Notes: generated by a model not told the origin, from the letters alone. Positions 17,332-26,621 are shown, counted from the stretch's first letter. The stretch is DNA of 64,000 bases from Fulvivirga sp. M361 (GCF_007097395.1 NZ_VKDC01000006.1:62001-126000); one strand, 5' to 3'. A program made the numbers and translations.

Positions 17332-20319
17332 ATGAAGAAGTTTTTACTATTCTATTTTATTTCAATTTACATCATCGGGGTCTCTGGCTTATGGGCCCAG
17401 GAAAAAACGGTAAGTGGCAAGGTTACCTCTGTCGATGATGGTTCACCGTTACCCGGTGTTAATGTGGTAGTACGGGGTACTACCAGTGGTACCGTGACAA
17501 ACATTGACGGAGAGTATACCGTATCCGTTCCGGGTAACGCCCGGGTGATCGTCTTTTCTTTCATTGGCATGGCTACTGAGGAAATTGAGGTTAACTCACA
17601 AACCGTGATCAATGTCAGGATGTCACCGGATGTAGAACAACTGTCAGAAGTTGTTATCAGTGGTTTGGCATCAACGATCAAACGATCAAACCTTGCAAAT
17701 TCTGTGGGTTTTGTTTCCGGCGAAGAGCTTATGGGCAGCACCACCCCTCAGACGGTGGATGCTGCTATTTACGGAAAATTTACAGGAGCGAACATCAAAT
17801 CAAACGGAGGCGCCCCGGGAGGAGGTATCTCAGTACAGCTCAGAGGAGTGTCTACCATTTCAGGTAGTAATGAACCACTATGGATCGTAGATGGGGTGTA
17901 TGTAAATAACTCACAGTTTGACAACGGAAGGGGTTCGGCTTCATTTAATGCCGCCGGTGGTTCGTTACAGAGTAACCCTACTAACAGAGTATCAGATCTT
18001 GACCCCTCTGATATAGAAACAATGGAAGTACTTAAGGGATCATCTGCAGCAGCTATCTATGGTGCAAGGGCTAATAATGGTGTGATCATCGTTACCACTA
18101 AGCGTGGTAAAGAAGGTAAGACCTCCATTAATTTCAAGCAGGACATTGGTTTCGCAGAAAGGTTGACCGATCTGGGCCAGTCAGGCTGGACAGATGAAAA
18201 GATTGATCTGATATACGGTGCAGGCAGTGACCGGGCCAACCTGGAAAGACAAAGGTTATCTGATGCACTTTCCGGTTCGGGACTGGTAGACTGGGAGGAT
18301 GAGTTATTTGGTGAAAGAGGTAGGCTTACCAATACGAAGCTTAGTATTTCCGGTGGGACAAGCAAGACACAATTCTTTGTGTCCGGTGGGTTATTGGATG
18401 AAGAAGGTATTGTCCGTAATACGGGTTATCAGCGTAATTCAATACGGGCCAATGTAAACCATAAAGTGTCGAAGGCCATTGATGTAGCCATTTCTACCAA
18501 CTACATTAATTCAAACAATCAGCGAGGCTGGACTTCCAATTCCAATAACGATGTTTCTCTGACCTACCAATATGCCTACACTCCTAATTATGCTAATTTT
18601 TTGAGACCCGATGAGTTCGGTAATTATCCCGATAGCCCTTATCGTGGAGAAAACCCTTTTGCTATAATTGATAAAGCCGTAAATGATGAATCGACCAATC
18701 GGTTTATTACTTCAGCATCTCTGAACGCTTTTTTACTGAAGAAGGACAATGTATCGGTGAAATTTGCATTTCAGGGAGGGGTAGATTATCTCAATACAGC
18801 TTCTTTTTTGTATCTGCCTGATGACCTTCAATCGCAACGGAGCAATGCCAACCCGGGTGCTGCAAGACATACCAAAAGTGTAAACTTTAATACTAACTGG
18901 CAGGCATTTCTATTGGCCGACTGGCAGCTGAATAAAACCGGGTTAACTACCCAGGTAGGCGTTACCAGGCTTACTACGGAAAGAGATATTAGCTGGGTTC
19001 AGGGAACCGGGTTGCCGGCAGGGGACAGAAACCCCAGGAATGGGAACAATCAAAGCTTTGACCAGACCTTTGTGAGTTGGCAAGATGTGGGTTTGGTGGC
19101 CCAGCAAGAGGCCAATTATGATGATAAGCTTATCGGTACCCTGGGGGTCAGGTTGGATAAATCAAATTTAAACGGTGACCCTGATAAGTTTTTTGCCTTT
19201 CCAAAAGCATCGGTAGCCTTGAACCTGCATGAATTTGACTTCTTTCCGTCGGGAATTATCAGCCAATTTAAATTGCGCAGTGCCTACGGAGAAACAGGAG
19301 GCGTTCCTGCTTTCGGAGACATATTTACAGCGCTTATCACAGAGAACTTTGACGGCTCATTAGGGGTTCGTGCATCCACACTTTTAGGTAATTCGGATAT
19401 TGAGCCTGAGACAGCGGCTGAGCTTGAATTTGGTTTCGATGTAGGCCTGTTCAATAATCGGGTCAACCTTGAGGCCACTTACTACAATAAAGAAGTACGT
19501 GATCTGATAAGGCCTTTTGTGCTTGCCCGTTCCACTGGCGTGGTACAGGTAAAGGCCTTTCCAGTGGGTGATATGGAAAACAGAGGCCTTGAGTTAGCCC
19601 TGAATGCGAATCCGGTAAAAACCAATAGAGTAAGCTGGAATACGCGATTGCAATGGTGGACCAACGAAACAGAAGTGACCAAATCCGTTATACCTGTCAC
19701 CAACATAGGACCTGCCTTTGGGAATTCTTTTGGAAGAAATCAATTCAGAGAAGGAGACTCGCCAACAAGATTTTATGGTCTTCCAAGAATAGAAGATGGA
19801 CCTTTGGCCGGAGAGCTAAGTCCTCTGGAAGAGTCTCAGCCGGATTTTCAAATGAGTTGGCTCAATTCAATTACCTTCCTTAATAGTTTTGAGTTTTCTA
19901 TGTTATGGCACTGGTCTGAAGGGAATTACAATAGCAACATTTTTTTATTGCTCATGGATGAAGGTGGGGTTTCCAATGATTTTGGTGAAGACTCTGACAA
20001 TAATGGGACTATCAATAGTGCGGACAGGGAGTTTTCAAGAGACTTTATTGCAGATGCCTCTTACTTTAGGTTAAGGGAAGTGGGGCTGTACTATACAATG
20101 CCAAAACCCCTGGTGAATTCAATCCTCAATGGGAACCTGGAAAAAATACGTGTGGGTGTATCTGCGAATAACCTGCTGCTCATATCGGACTACACGGATC
20201 TTTACGGTTGGGACCCTGAGGTATCCACGTTCAGTAGCAGACCGGTAGGTGGTGCCATTGATCTGGGTAGCTTTCCCAGCAGCAGACGCATATTTTTTCA
20301 CTTAGAAATAGGACTTTAA
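17332..20319 (+). CDS. SusC/RagA TonB-dependent receptor (pair B)
   Basis: This 995-residue outer-membrane receptor has a signal peptide ending in SGLWAQ. A carboxypeptidase-regulatory-like domain follows at about 25-100 (VSGKVTSVDDGSPLPGVNVVV), then LSEVVISGLASTIKRS at the TonB-box/plug junction, a plug with the conserved METMEVLKGSSAAAIYGARANNGVIIVTTK type motif, and the barrel. There is no STN domain, so it should not signal through a FecR protein. With the susD gene 11 bp downstream it forms a minimal pair with no enzyme, transporter or regulator gene attached. Its substrate is therefore unknown; peptides and glycans are both possible for RagA-like systems. Confidence 0.92.
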   Translation: MKKFLLFYFISIYIIGVSGLWAQEKTVSGKVTSVDDGSPLPGVNVVVRGTTSGTVTNIDGEYTVSVPGNARVIVFSFIGMATEEIEVNSQTVINVRMSPDVEQLSEVVISGLASTIKRSNLANSVGFVSGEELMGSTTPQTVDAAIYGKFTGANIKSNGGAPGGGISVQLRGVSTISGSNEPLWIVDGVYVNNSQFDNGRGSASFNAAGGSLQSNPTNRVSDLDPSDIETMEVLKGSSAAAIYGARANNGVIIVTTKRGKEGKTSINFKQDIGFAERLTDLGQSGWTDEKIDLIYGAGSDRANLERQRLSDALSGSGLVDWEDELFGERGRLTNTKLSISGGTSKTQFFVSGGLLDEEGIVRNTGYQRNSIRANVNHKVSKAIDVAISTNYINSNNQRGWTSNSNNDVSLTYQYAYTPNYANFLRPDEFGNYPDSPYRGENPFAIIDKAVNDESTNRFITSASLNAFLLKKDNVSVKFAFQGGVDYLNTASFLYLPDDLQSQRSNANPGAARHTKSVNFNTNWQAFLLADWQLNKTGLTTQVGVTRLTTERDISWVQGTGLPAGDRNPRNGNNQSFDQTFVSWQDVGLVAQQEANYDDKLIGTLGVRLDKSNLNGDPDKFFAFPKASVALNLHEFDFFPSGIISQFKLRSAYGETGGVPAFGDIFTALITENFDGSLGVRASTLLGNSDIEPETAAELEFGFDVGLFNNRVNLEATYYNKEVRDLIRPFVLARSTGVVQVKAFPVGDMENRGLELALNANPVKTNRVSWNTRLQWWTNETEVTKSVIPVTNIGPAFGNSFGRNQFREGDSPTRFYGLPRIEDGPLAGELSPLEESQPDFQMSWLNSITFLNSFEFSMLWHWSEGNYNSNIFLLLMDEGGVSNDFGEDSDNNGTINSADREFSRDFIADASYFRLREVGLYYTMPKPLVNSILNGNLEKIRVGVSANNLLLISDYTDLYGWDPEVSTFSSRPVGGAIDLGSFPSSRRIFFHLEIGL

Positions 20320-20330
20320 AACTGAAGAAC

Positions 20331-21683
20331 ATGAAACTGTTTAACATAATTATTACGATCATATTGAGTGTTTCACTTTTTTCCTGCGATGCCATTTTTG
20401 ACGTTGATGAGTTGGCCGATCCCAATAATCCATCTTTGAACTCATTGGATAATGGCGCATCTCAGGCGCAGATCCAACAACTGGCAACAGGTGTAATGGA
20501 TGGAATGAGAGATGGTTTGTTCGGATATTATCGCACCTCAGGAACATTTGGGAGAGAGGTTTATAACCTTCAGCTTACGGATAACCGGGCTTATGATGAA
20601 TTGCTGGGCAGGATAGGAGATAAGACTATTGATAACGCCACCTTCCTGAATCAATACTGGGACGACTTTTCTGATATGAGGAAGAGAGCAGATGATTTCA
20701 AACGGATTGCTGAAATAAGCGCTTCCATTTCGGATGAAGAAAAAACGGTGATCAGTGGTTTTTGCAATACCATTATGGCATTTGCTATGTTACATAATCT
20801 TAATATGCAGGGAGAAAACGGAATAAGGATAGATGTAGCAGACCCTTTTAACCCGGGTCCCTTTGTTTCTTATACGGAAGCATTAGCAGAAATTAAGCGA
20901 TTAAATGATTTAGGTGCGCAGGAGCTATCCGGAGGAAGTTCAGCTTTTCCGTTTACCCTTTCTTCAGGCTTTACAGGTTTTGATACCCCGGCTACATTCA
21001 GGACCTTTAACAGGGCCCTGGCAGCGAGAATAGCCGTATACCAGGAGGACTGGGATGGAGCCCTGGCGGCGCTGAATGAGTCATTTCTGGATCTGAACGG
21101 AGCTTTGAGCACCGGCCCCACGCATGTTTATGGTGCTGCTCCGGATATTCTAAACCCTTTTTATGATCCGCCACAATCTTCAGCGGCAAGCATAATCTTT
21201 GCACATGAGTCATTTGTACCTGACCTTGAGCCAGGAGATACCAGGATCAATAAAGTCAGACTTCGTGATGAACCAAGAGTATTAAGCCAACCCCCAATAA
21301 CAGGAGATTACGAACTTGCAGTGTATGCAAGTGAATTGTCTCCTGTTTCCATTATTAGAAATGAAGAACTCATATTGCTCTTCTCAGAAGCTTCCATACA
21401 AGTTCAGGGAGATAATTCTACGAATGGGATAGAGGCCATTGATGTGATCAGGAATGCTTATGAATTGGCAGATTATTCCGGAGCTACTGACAGAAATTCA
21501 TTGCTTAATGAAATGTTAAGGCAAAAACGATTCTCACTGTGGTTTGAAGGTCATCGATGGGTGGATATGAGAAGATACGGACGACTCGAAGAACTGCCAC
21601 GGAATGACCCTGATGATGTTATTTTTGACAGAATGCCGCGAGAGTTTAGTGAAGTACAATGGGATTTGGCTAATGCAGGCTAA
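20331..21683 (+). CDS. SusD/RagB-family lipoprotein (pair B)
   Basis: The 450-residue protein has a lipobox ending in SLFSC (Cys19). Its C-terminal block, RQKRFSLWFEGHRWVDMRRYGRL, is characteristic of SusD/RagB proteins. The N-terminal half is less canonical than in the other three SusD proteins here (GYYRTSGTFGREVYNLQLTDNRAY in place of the usual aromatic helix pairs). It resembles the subset of SusD-like proteins annotated as RagB/SusD with divergent N-termini. It is co-transcribed with susC B (11 bp gap) and followed by a strong terminator about 20 bp after the stop. It should be the surface lid of the SusC B transporter. Confidence 0.85.
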   Translation: MKLFNIIITIILSVSLFSCDAIFDVDELADPNNPSLNSLDNGASQAQIQQLATGVMDGMRDGLFGYYRTSGTFGREVYNLQLTDNRAYDELLGRIGDKTIDNATFLNQYWDDFSDMRKRADDFKRIAEISASISDEEKTVISGFCNTIMAFAMLHNLNMQGENGIRIDVADPFNPGPFVSYTEALAEIKRLNDLGAQELSGGSSAFPFTLSSGFTGFDTPATFRTFNRALAARIAVYQEDWDGALAALNESFLDLNGALSTGPTHVYGAAPDILNPFYDPPQSSAASIIFAHESFVPDLEPGDTRINKVRLRDEPRVLSQPPITGDYELAVYASELSPVSIIRNEELILLFSEASIQVQGDNSTNGIEAIDVIRNAYELADYSGATDRNSLLNEMLRQKRFSLWFEGHRWVDMRRYGRLEELPRNDPDDVIFDRMPREFSEVQWDLANAG

Positions 21684-22094
21684 TCCGTTTATGATTTAAG
21701 GCAAGGAAAGGCATCGTGTGGTGCCTTTCTTTATTTTAACCTGTTCTGAACTCACTTTGTCGATTATTCTTAATTCCCCAAAGAACCTCTGACCATAAGA
21801 GTTCTTATACAGTTTCTTTTTTTACTGCGGGTCAATTCATAATATGATATTGCTAAGGTGAACATTAGTACTCCCATGCACAAGTGATTGACATTACCTT
21901 ATTACCGGACCCGGACCTGGGACACTCCCGAATAATTTTTTGTTTTATTTCTGCTTCCTCGACCCCATAAAGGCCTTTTTTATGGATGTAGATACTTTGT
22001 ATACACCCCAAATGCCATATCGCATGAAGTTTTCCCCACTTTCGAAATTGATTAACAGGCGTATGCCTTAGTTCAAAACTTAACACGATTAACC
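21684..22094. other. Intergenic region between SusCD B and the globin module, 411 bp
   Basis: The left end holds the terminator of the SusCD pair B operon. The remaining roughly 350 bp before the truncated haemoglobin gene show no supported coding frame. The promoter of the globin genes must lie here but I cannot place it. Confidence 0.55.
21703..21738 (+). terminator. Rho-independent terminator of the SusCD B operon
   Basis: GAAAGGCA at 21706-21713 pairs perfectly with TGCCTTTC at 21722-21729 over an eight-base loop and is followed by a T-rich run (TTTATTTT). It starts about 20 bp after the susD stop codon. Confidence 0.85.
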
Positions 22095-22478
22095 ATGGAA
22101 AAGCAAAACGATCAAATGACCTTATATGATCAGATCGGAGGAAAAGGCGCTGTTGATAAGGCAGTAGAAGTATTTTATGACAAAATACTGGCAGATGATC
22201 TGGTCAGCCATTTCTTCACCGATGTTGATATGAAGATACAAATAGAAAAACAAAAGTCCTTTTTGACTTATGCATTTGGAGGGCCGGTAAAATATAGTGG
22301 AAAAGACTTGAGAAATGCACATAGTCGTTTAGTATCTAAAGGGCTCGGTAATAAGCACTTTGATGCAGTAGCACAACATTTGCAAAGTACCCTGGTCGAA
22401 TTAAAGGTCCCTTCAGACCTTATCGATGAAGTGATGAAACTGGTGGGCGGTACAAGGAGTGATGTGCTGAGCCGCTAA
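22095..22478 (+). CDS. glbN: Group 1 truncated haemoglobin
   Basis: The 127-residue cytoplasmic protein matches the compact two-over-two globin fold. The distal Phe-Tyr pair at 27-28 (VEVFYDKIL, Tyr28 = B10) and the proximal histidine His76 (LRNAHSRLV) are both present, with the glycine-containing loop FGGPVKYSGKD between them. Length and motifs fit trHbN/GlbN proteins, which bind O2 and NO and can act as NO dioxygenases. It is followed on the same strand by a small membrane protein gene (143 bp) and by a second, lipoprotein-type truncated globin gene, which suggests a shared role. The symbol reflects family resemblance only. Confidence 0.9.
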   Translation: MEKQNDQMTLYDQIGGKGAVDKAVEVFYDKILADDLVSHFFTDVDMKIQIEKQKSFLTYAFGGPVKYSGKDLRNAHSRLVSKGLGNKHFDAVAQHLQSTLVELKVPSDLIDEVMKLVGGTRSDVLSR

Positions 22479-22526
22479 ACTTCTTCAAAACACCTGATGA
22501 ATAAATAAAATAGGCAAATAACCGTT

Positions 22527-22567
22527 AAAGCATTTTTTGTCATTACCGGGAATGGTGCCTGCTTTTT
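22527..22567 (+). terminator. Possible weak terminator or attenuator after the globin gene
   Basis: AAAGCA at 22527-22532 can pair with TGCTTT at 22560-22565, enclosing a smaller CATT/AATG stem, and is followed by TTTTTATT. Pairing is short and interrupted, so partial termination between the globin gene and the next gene is only a possibility. Confidence 0.35.
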
Positions 22568-22621
22568 ATTAAAGGCACAATTAAGCACTATCAAATGATG
22601 TCATATTAAACCTTAAGAATA

Positions 22622-23074
22622 ATGAGAACCCGCGTTAAAAAATTGATCGCATGGTCACTTGTTTTGATCGTTACTCCTTTGGTAATACTGTTTTTACATG
22701 TGTATTCCGTCACCCGTTCTTCAGAGAAACCCGGCACCAACTGGCACCTGACAAGAATTGAGTTTCAGGAATCTCCTTTGGATTCTTTAACCATTTTAAA
22801 AGCCCAAAGCGTCATAGATACCATACCTGAAGTGATGGATAGCTATCTGAATTCGGAAAAAGGCACTTTGGTATATGCTACAGCGAAGGGTAGCTACAAA
22901 TCGCAAGAGGTGTTTGACAGGTTTATGCGGGCAGGTCATTTTGAAGCATCACAATATGTGCCTGAAAAAGGAGTCGGGCCTGTGACCAGTTGCCCGGTGC
23001 TGGACAAAAAATCACTCACTTATCGAATAGGTTCGATTTTCCAGGATTTAATGGGAGACAATAAAACCAAATAG
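22622..23074 (+). CDS. Small membrane-anchored protein with a possible ferredoxin-like/HMA-like domain
   Basis: The 150-residue protein has a basic N-terminus and one transmembrane helix at about 9-30 (AWSLVLIVTPLVILFLHVYS). A soluble domain of about 110 residues follows. Its predicted beta-alpha-beta-beta-alpha order (HLTRIEFQE, then a helix, then GTLVYATAKGSYKSQEVFDRFM) resembles a heavy-metal-associated or other ferredoxin-like fold, but the CxxC metal motif is missing. That fold call is a guess from pattern. It sits 22 bp upstream of the globin-like lipoprotein gene and should be co-transcribed with it. The domain most likely faces the periplasm. Function unknown. Confidence 0.65.
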   Translation: MRTRVKKLIAWSLVLIVTPLVILFLHVYSVTRSSEKPGTNWHLTRIEFQESPLDSLTILKAQSVIDTIPEVMDSYLNSEKGTLVYATAKGSYKSQEVFDRFMRAGHFEASQYVPEKGVGPVTSCPVLDKKSLTYRIGSIFQDLMGDNKTK

Positions 23075-23096
23075 TTTAAATCAAATACAATAAAAA

Positions 23097-23606
23097 ATGA
23101 AAACAACTAAAATTTATCTTTCAACTCTGCTATCCATGGTTATGATAGTATCCGTTTCCTCCTTAATAGGGGGGTGTGAGAAAGACGACGATAATGGCGG
23201 CGAATCATCACTTTATCAAAAACTGGGAGAGAGGACAGGCATAGACAAAGCAGTAGAAAAATCCATTCTGGCCATAGCATCAGACCCAGCCCTTACACCA
23301 TTTTTTGAAGTCGTATTAGTGGATGAAGGAGGTTCGGGGCCAGGTTTGGATGCATTGAAAGAAAATATCGCTGATTTTGTTGATGCATCTTCAGGTGGTC
23401 CTGCAACCTATAACGGCCTTAGCATGGAAGCTGCCCATGCACCTACTAATCCGAGAATGGCAAATGTGGACAATATCACCAATGAGGTATTTGATGCCTT
23501 TTTAAATGCAATGATACAGGGAGCCAAGGATGCGGGGATTTCAGATGAATCAATACTTACCGAGTACAGGAATCTATTGGAACAGAGTAGAAATGCAATA
23601 GTTTAA
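23097..23606 (+). CDS. Lipoprotein with a truncated-globin-like domain
   Basis: The 169-residue protein has a lipoprotein signal ending in LIGGC (Cys27). After a short Asp/Gly-rich linker, it shows a truncated-globin pattern that aligns with the cytosolic globin encoded about 620 bp upstream (stop to start). SLYQKLGERTGIDKAVEKSI matches its LYDQIGGKGAVDKAVEVFY, and MEAAHAPTN matches LRNAHSRLV, preserving the proximal histidine (His114). The distal Phe-Tyr pair is replaced by Ser-Ile (56-57), and extra residues (about 75-85) are inserted. It is thus probably an exported globin with altered ligand chemistry, or a globin fold without haem. It is anchored in the inner or outer membrane, and a strong terminator follows. 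Confidence 0.75.
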   Translation: MKTTKIYLSTLLSMVMIVSVSSLIGGCEKDDDNGGESSLYQKLGERTGIDKAVEKSILAIASDPALTPFFEVVLVDEGGSGPGLDALKENIADFVDASSGGPATYNGLSMEAAHAPTNPRMANVDNITNEVFDAFLNAMIQGAKDAGISDESILTEYRNLLEQSRNAIV

Positions 23607-23662
23607 CCTGATAAAAGCACTTATCAACAGAACGGAAACACAGTCATACAATTGTGTTAGGT

Positions 23663-23699
23663 AAAGAGGTTGGCCACTAGTTTGGTCAGCCTCTTTTTT
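23663..23699 (+). terminator. Rho-independent terminator of the globin module
   Basis: AAAGAGGTTGGCCA at 23663-23676 pairs with TGGTCAGCCTCTTT at 23683-23696, with two G-U wobbles and a six-base loop, followed by a T run. Its inverted character could also serve the convergent TPR/HTH gene ending at 23724. Confidence 0.88.
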
Positions 23700-23723
23700 G
23701 TTTATAGGCTTTCATGTTCCGAG

Positions 23724-25502
23724 TTACAAATTACTTATATAATCGTATAGGTCCATCTCCTCACTTAATTCCAGCTTTCTTTTTAAACGATACTTATTCA
23801 TCCTGGCGCTATTGGATTCAATGTTCAATATAGAGGCGATTTCTGCGTTCGTAAGTTTCATTTTGACAAGTGAGGTCAGCCGCCTTTCCCCCATGCTTAA
23901 TTTTGGAAATTTGAGCATGAGTTTCCTCTCAAAATCAGGGTGGACCATACTAAAGTAATTGTGGAAATTGTCCCAATCTTTTTCTGCGGACTTATTGAGA
24001 ACTACAATATTGAGAAGCTTCTGAAAGTTTATTTCACCCTGCCTGCGCATTTTTTTCAGTTCCTCTTCTATTTGTGTAAAGCCGTTATTTTTATGCACCA
24101 TATTCAAGGTGTGGTTTGTAAGTTGCTTTTGATTTAGCTCGAGTTTTCGTTGAAGCGATTTTTGCTTTGTTTGTTGCTTATTACGGTAGAAGCCAAAAAT
24201 AATAAGTACACACAAAATCCCGGTGGCTAAACTACCCGTTGTAATACGCCCGTTCAATCTGTCAATTACCCTTTCTTGCCTGAGCTTATCTATTTCCTGC
24301 TGTTTTTCAAGGGTGGCCAGTGCTATTAATGAGTTGTTGAATTTTCGTTCGTTGGATTCGTTGTATATGGAGTCATTATAAATATGACAGAGACGCTGAT
24401 AGTAATAGGCAGAATCGAAGGCCTTCAGGTGGAAATATGCCTGCTGTAAATGTTGAGAAGCGTACTTGCTTCCACTTTTTACTTTGTTTGCCTGGGCGAT
24501 GGACAGTGCTATCCTGGCATAAAAAAGTGTGCTGTCGTATTGTTTTGATTTTAAGTAGTTGGATGCTATCGCATTGTAAAATGCCTCTTTCTGATAATTG
24601 ACCCCTTTGGCTTCCAATTTTTTTAACAAACGAATGGCTTCATCTAACTTATTCTGCTCAATAAGAATATGGCTGATCCCCCTGATCGCCCGGGTCAATA
24701 CGGGGGTAAACCTGGGGTTGCCGGAAGGAATGGTCTCAATGTTCAGGTTGTAGTAGAACAGTGCACTGTCCAGGTCGTTGTATCGGTTGTATATATTGGC
24801 TATTAAATTATGGCTGATGTATACACCTCTCATCAACTGGTGTTCCCTATCAATGGCCAGGGTACTGAATGCGTAGCGTAAGGCTTCTTCCTTTTTACCC
24901 ATAAGGCTGAATAATGTCGACATATTAGACATAGCCTCTGCTTTTCTTCTTATGGGAACAGTAGGGTCATTAGCTAGTTTTTTTGCGGCTAAAAAGTAGT
25001 TCATAGCTTCCGGGTAGCTACCTTGTTGACCGAAGATGCCCCCAAGGTTTGTGGTAGCCAGGCAGAGGTAACTTTTATTATTTACCTCTTCAAAAATCTG
25101 ACGGGCGTCACGGAAGCATTGCTTGGCCCTTTCCAGGTTATTGAGTCGGGTAAAAACGCTCCCAAGGAAATTTTTGGCCAATCCGGATTCAAAAGTTACC
25201 TCCATATTTGATCTTTCGGCCAGTTGCAGTACGGCTAAGAGTTGAGTGGACGACGAGTCCAATTGGTTGGAGAACAAATGACCAATTCCCTGAATGACCC
25301 TGGCTTTCATTACACCTTTGGAGTAATTGAGGTCCTCACTGATTATGAACATTCTCTTTCCAATGGTGACGATAGAGTCAGGGGCTAAGTTTTTCCCATT
25401 TAGTCCTAAATAAAACAATGCATCGACATCTTCTTTGGTATTTGCCATGGACCAAAGACGGGAGAAGATCATTAACAAAATCAATAAGACAGATTTTTTC
25501 AT
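23724..25502 (-). CDS. TPR-containing membrane regulator with C-terminal HTH
   Basis: The 592-residue protein has a signal peptide (MKKSVLLILLMIFSRLWSMA) and a run of tetratricopeptide-like helical repeats over about residues 60-400 (for example KAMNYFLAAKKLA-type and GKKEEALRYAFSTLAIDRE blocks). One transmembrane helix lies near 418-436 (GSLATGILCVLIIFGFY), then a cytoplasmic coiled-coil-rich linker. The C-terminus is a LuxR/GerE-like helix-turn-helix (MKLTNAEIASILNIESNSARMNKYRLKRKL). It reads as a one-component sensor: a periplasmic TPR domain signalling to a cytoplasmic DNA-binding domain. A paralogue is encoded at 56128-57771. Its target is not obvious. It is convergent with the globin module and divergent from a DHFR-like gene. 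Confidence 0.82.
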   Translation of the reverse strand: MKKSVLLILLMIFSRLWSMANTKEDVDALFYLGLNGKNLAPDSIVTIGKRMFIISEDLNYSKGVMKARVIQGIGHLFSNQLDSSSTQLLAVLQLAERSNMEVTFESGLAKNFLGSVFTRLNNLERAKQCFRDARQIFEEVNNKSYLCLATTNLGGIFGQQGSYPEAMNYFLAAKKLANDPTVPIRRKAEAMSNMSTLFSLMGKKEEALRYAFSTLAIDREHQLMRGVYISHNLIANIYNRYNDLDSALFYYNLNIETIPSGNPRFTPVLTRAIRGISHILIEQNKLDEAIRLLKKLEAKGVNYQKEAFYNAIASNYLKSKQYDSTLFYARIALSIAQANKVKSGSKYASQHLQQAYFHLKAFDSAYYYQRLCHIYNDSIYNESNERKFNNSLIALATLEKQQEIDKLRQERVIDRLNGRITTGSLATGILCVLIIFGFYRNKQQTKQKSLQRKLELNQKQLTNHTLNMVHKNNGFTQIEEELKKMRRQGEINFQKLLNIVVLNKSAEKDWDNFHNYFSMVHPDFERKLMLKFPKLSMGERRLTSLVKMKLTNAEIASILNIESNSARMNKYRLKRKLELSEEMDLYDYISNL

Positions 25503-26050
25503 TATTCAGCGGGATTTATGAAAAGTATTGGCATGTATACGCCGACAAGTTGCTTAAAGGGGCGAAAGATTAAATTTTAGGATCTTGTAACGAAATCTTT
25601 AAACGGTTTTAACCTGTATGTATACAGTATGTAGATGGTTATACGCAGATCCAAATTACACAATTGGAAATATGTTTTAAATAAGTCTGTCACATTAAAG
25701 CAGATCTTGGATCGCTTTGAAAACTTTTTGAACCATATATGCAACCTGCATAGGCATTAGGCAATTGTAGGCGTTTTGTACATGAGGGTTATTTATTTTT
25801 TTACATAAAGTAAAGGTAGCTTGGCGAAAAGTGGTTAAATGCGATTGAACATGTCATACATATATATACAGGTTCGGATCCCGCAACCAACGTGTGTCAA
25901 AAAGAAAAAAACGAAACAATAAACCTGGTAAATAGAGTCTGTCAACTTATTTATAGAAATCACTAAGCCAAAATAAAATATGTAAAATTGAGTAGAGAAA
26001 AGTACTGAGTCCTGAAAGGGGTTTTTAAACAATAAGTAATTAACAAGAGT
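25503..26050. other. Divergent intergenic region, 548 bp
   Basis: This A+T-rich spacer lies between the TPR/HTH regulator gene and the DHFR-like gene. The one longer open frame on the minus strand (25835-26137) has no signal, domain or plausible composition and overlaps the DHFR start, so I regard it as chance. No RNA gene or strong hairpin is visible. Confidence 0.5.
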
Positions 26051-26587
26051 ATGAGAAAGATAGTGTACTATGTAGCGGTTTCCCTCGATGGATTTATTGC
26101 GGGTCCTGGTAATGATATAAGCGAATTTATCCTGCAAGGTGAGGGTGTTGAAAAATATCAGAATGATCTGTTAAACTTTGATACTGTTATCATGGGAAGA
26201 AAGACCTATGAGTTTGGATATCAGTATGGGCTCACGCCTGGTCAGCCTGCTTATCCTCACATGGAGCACTATATCTTTTCCGACACTTTAGCTTTTCCGA
26301 CACCTCATGAAAAAGTACAGGCAATTAAACTTGATATAGAAAAGATCATTGCTTTAAAGAATGGTGAAGGTAAGGACATTTACCTTTGTGGGGGCGGTGA
26401 ATTTGCCGGTTGGTTGCTTGACCATGGACAGATTGACCTGCTAAAACTGAAGTTAAACCCTGTCATTTTAGGAGAAGGGATCAGGTTGTTTGGTTCATCT
26501 TCTACGAAAGTGAATACCTCATTAATGGATGTTGAGAGATTTAATGATGGGCTTCAAATCATTACATATGAATTGATTAAAGACTAA
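26051..26587 (+). CDS. Dihydrofolate reductase/RibD C-terminal-like reductase
   Basis: The 178-residue cytoplasmic protein has the DHFR-superfamily start VYYVAVSLDGFIAGPGND. Further family motifs are the NADPH-contacting stretch VIMGRKTYEFG at about residues 47-57, the Gly-rich LCGGGEFAGWLL near 118-129, and LNPVILGEGIRLF near 140-152. It belongs with the small YyaP/YwjB-like proteins related to the RibD reductase domain, whose substrates are generally unknown. It is probably monocistronic: a weak GAGCCC/GGGCTC hairpin lies downstream, and the next gene is about 260 bp away. Confidence 0.85.
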   Translation: MRKIVYYVAVSLDGFIAGPGNDISEFILQGEGVEKYQNDLLNFDTVIMGRKTYEFGYQYGLTPGQPAYPHMEHYIFSDTLAFPTPHEKVQAIKLDIEKIIALKNGEGKDIYLCGGGEFAGWLLDHGQIDLLKLKLNPVILGEGIRLFGSSSTKVNTSLMDVERFNDGLQIITYELIKD

Positions 26588-26621
26588 ATCTATTCATTAG
26601 AAAACTATTTTAGATCCTGTT

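Noticed and set aside
25835-26137. 100-residue minus-strand open frame overlapping the DHFR-like start
   Set aside because: Low-complexity, aromatic-rich peptide with no motif and overlapping a secure gene start; best explained as chance in AT-rich DNA.
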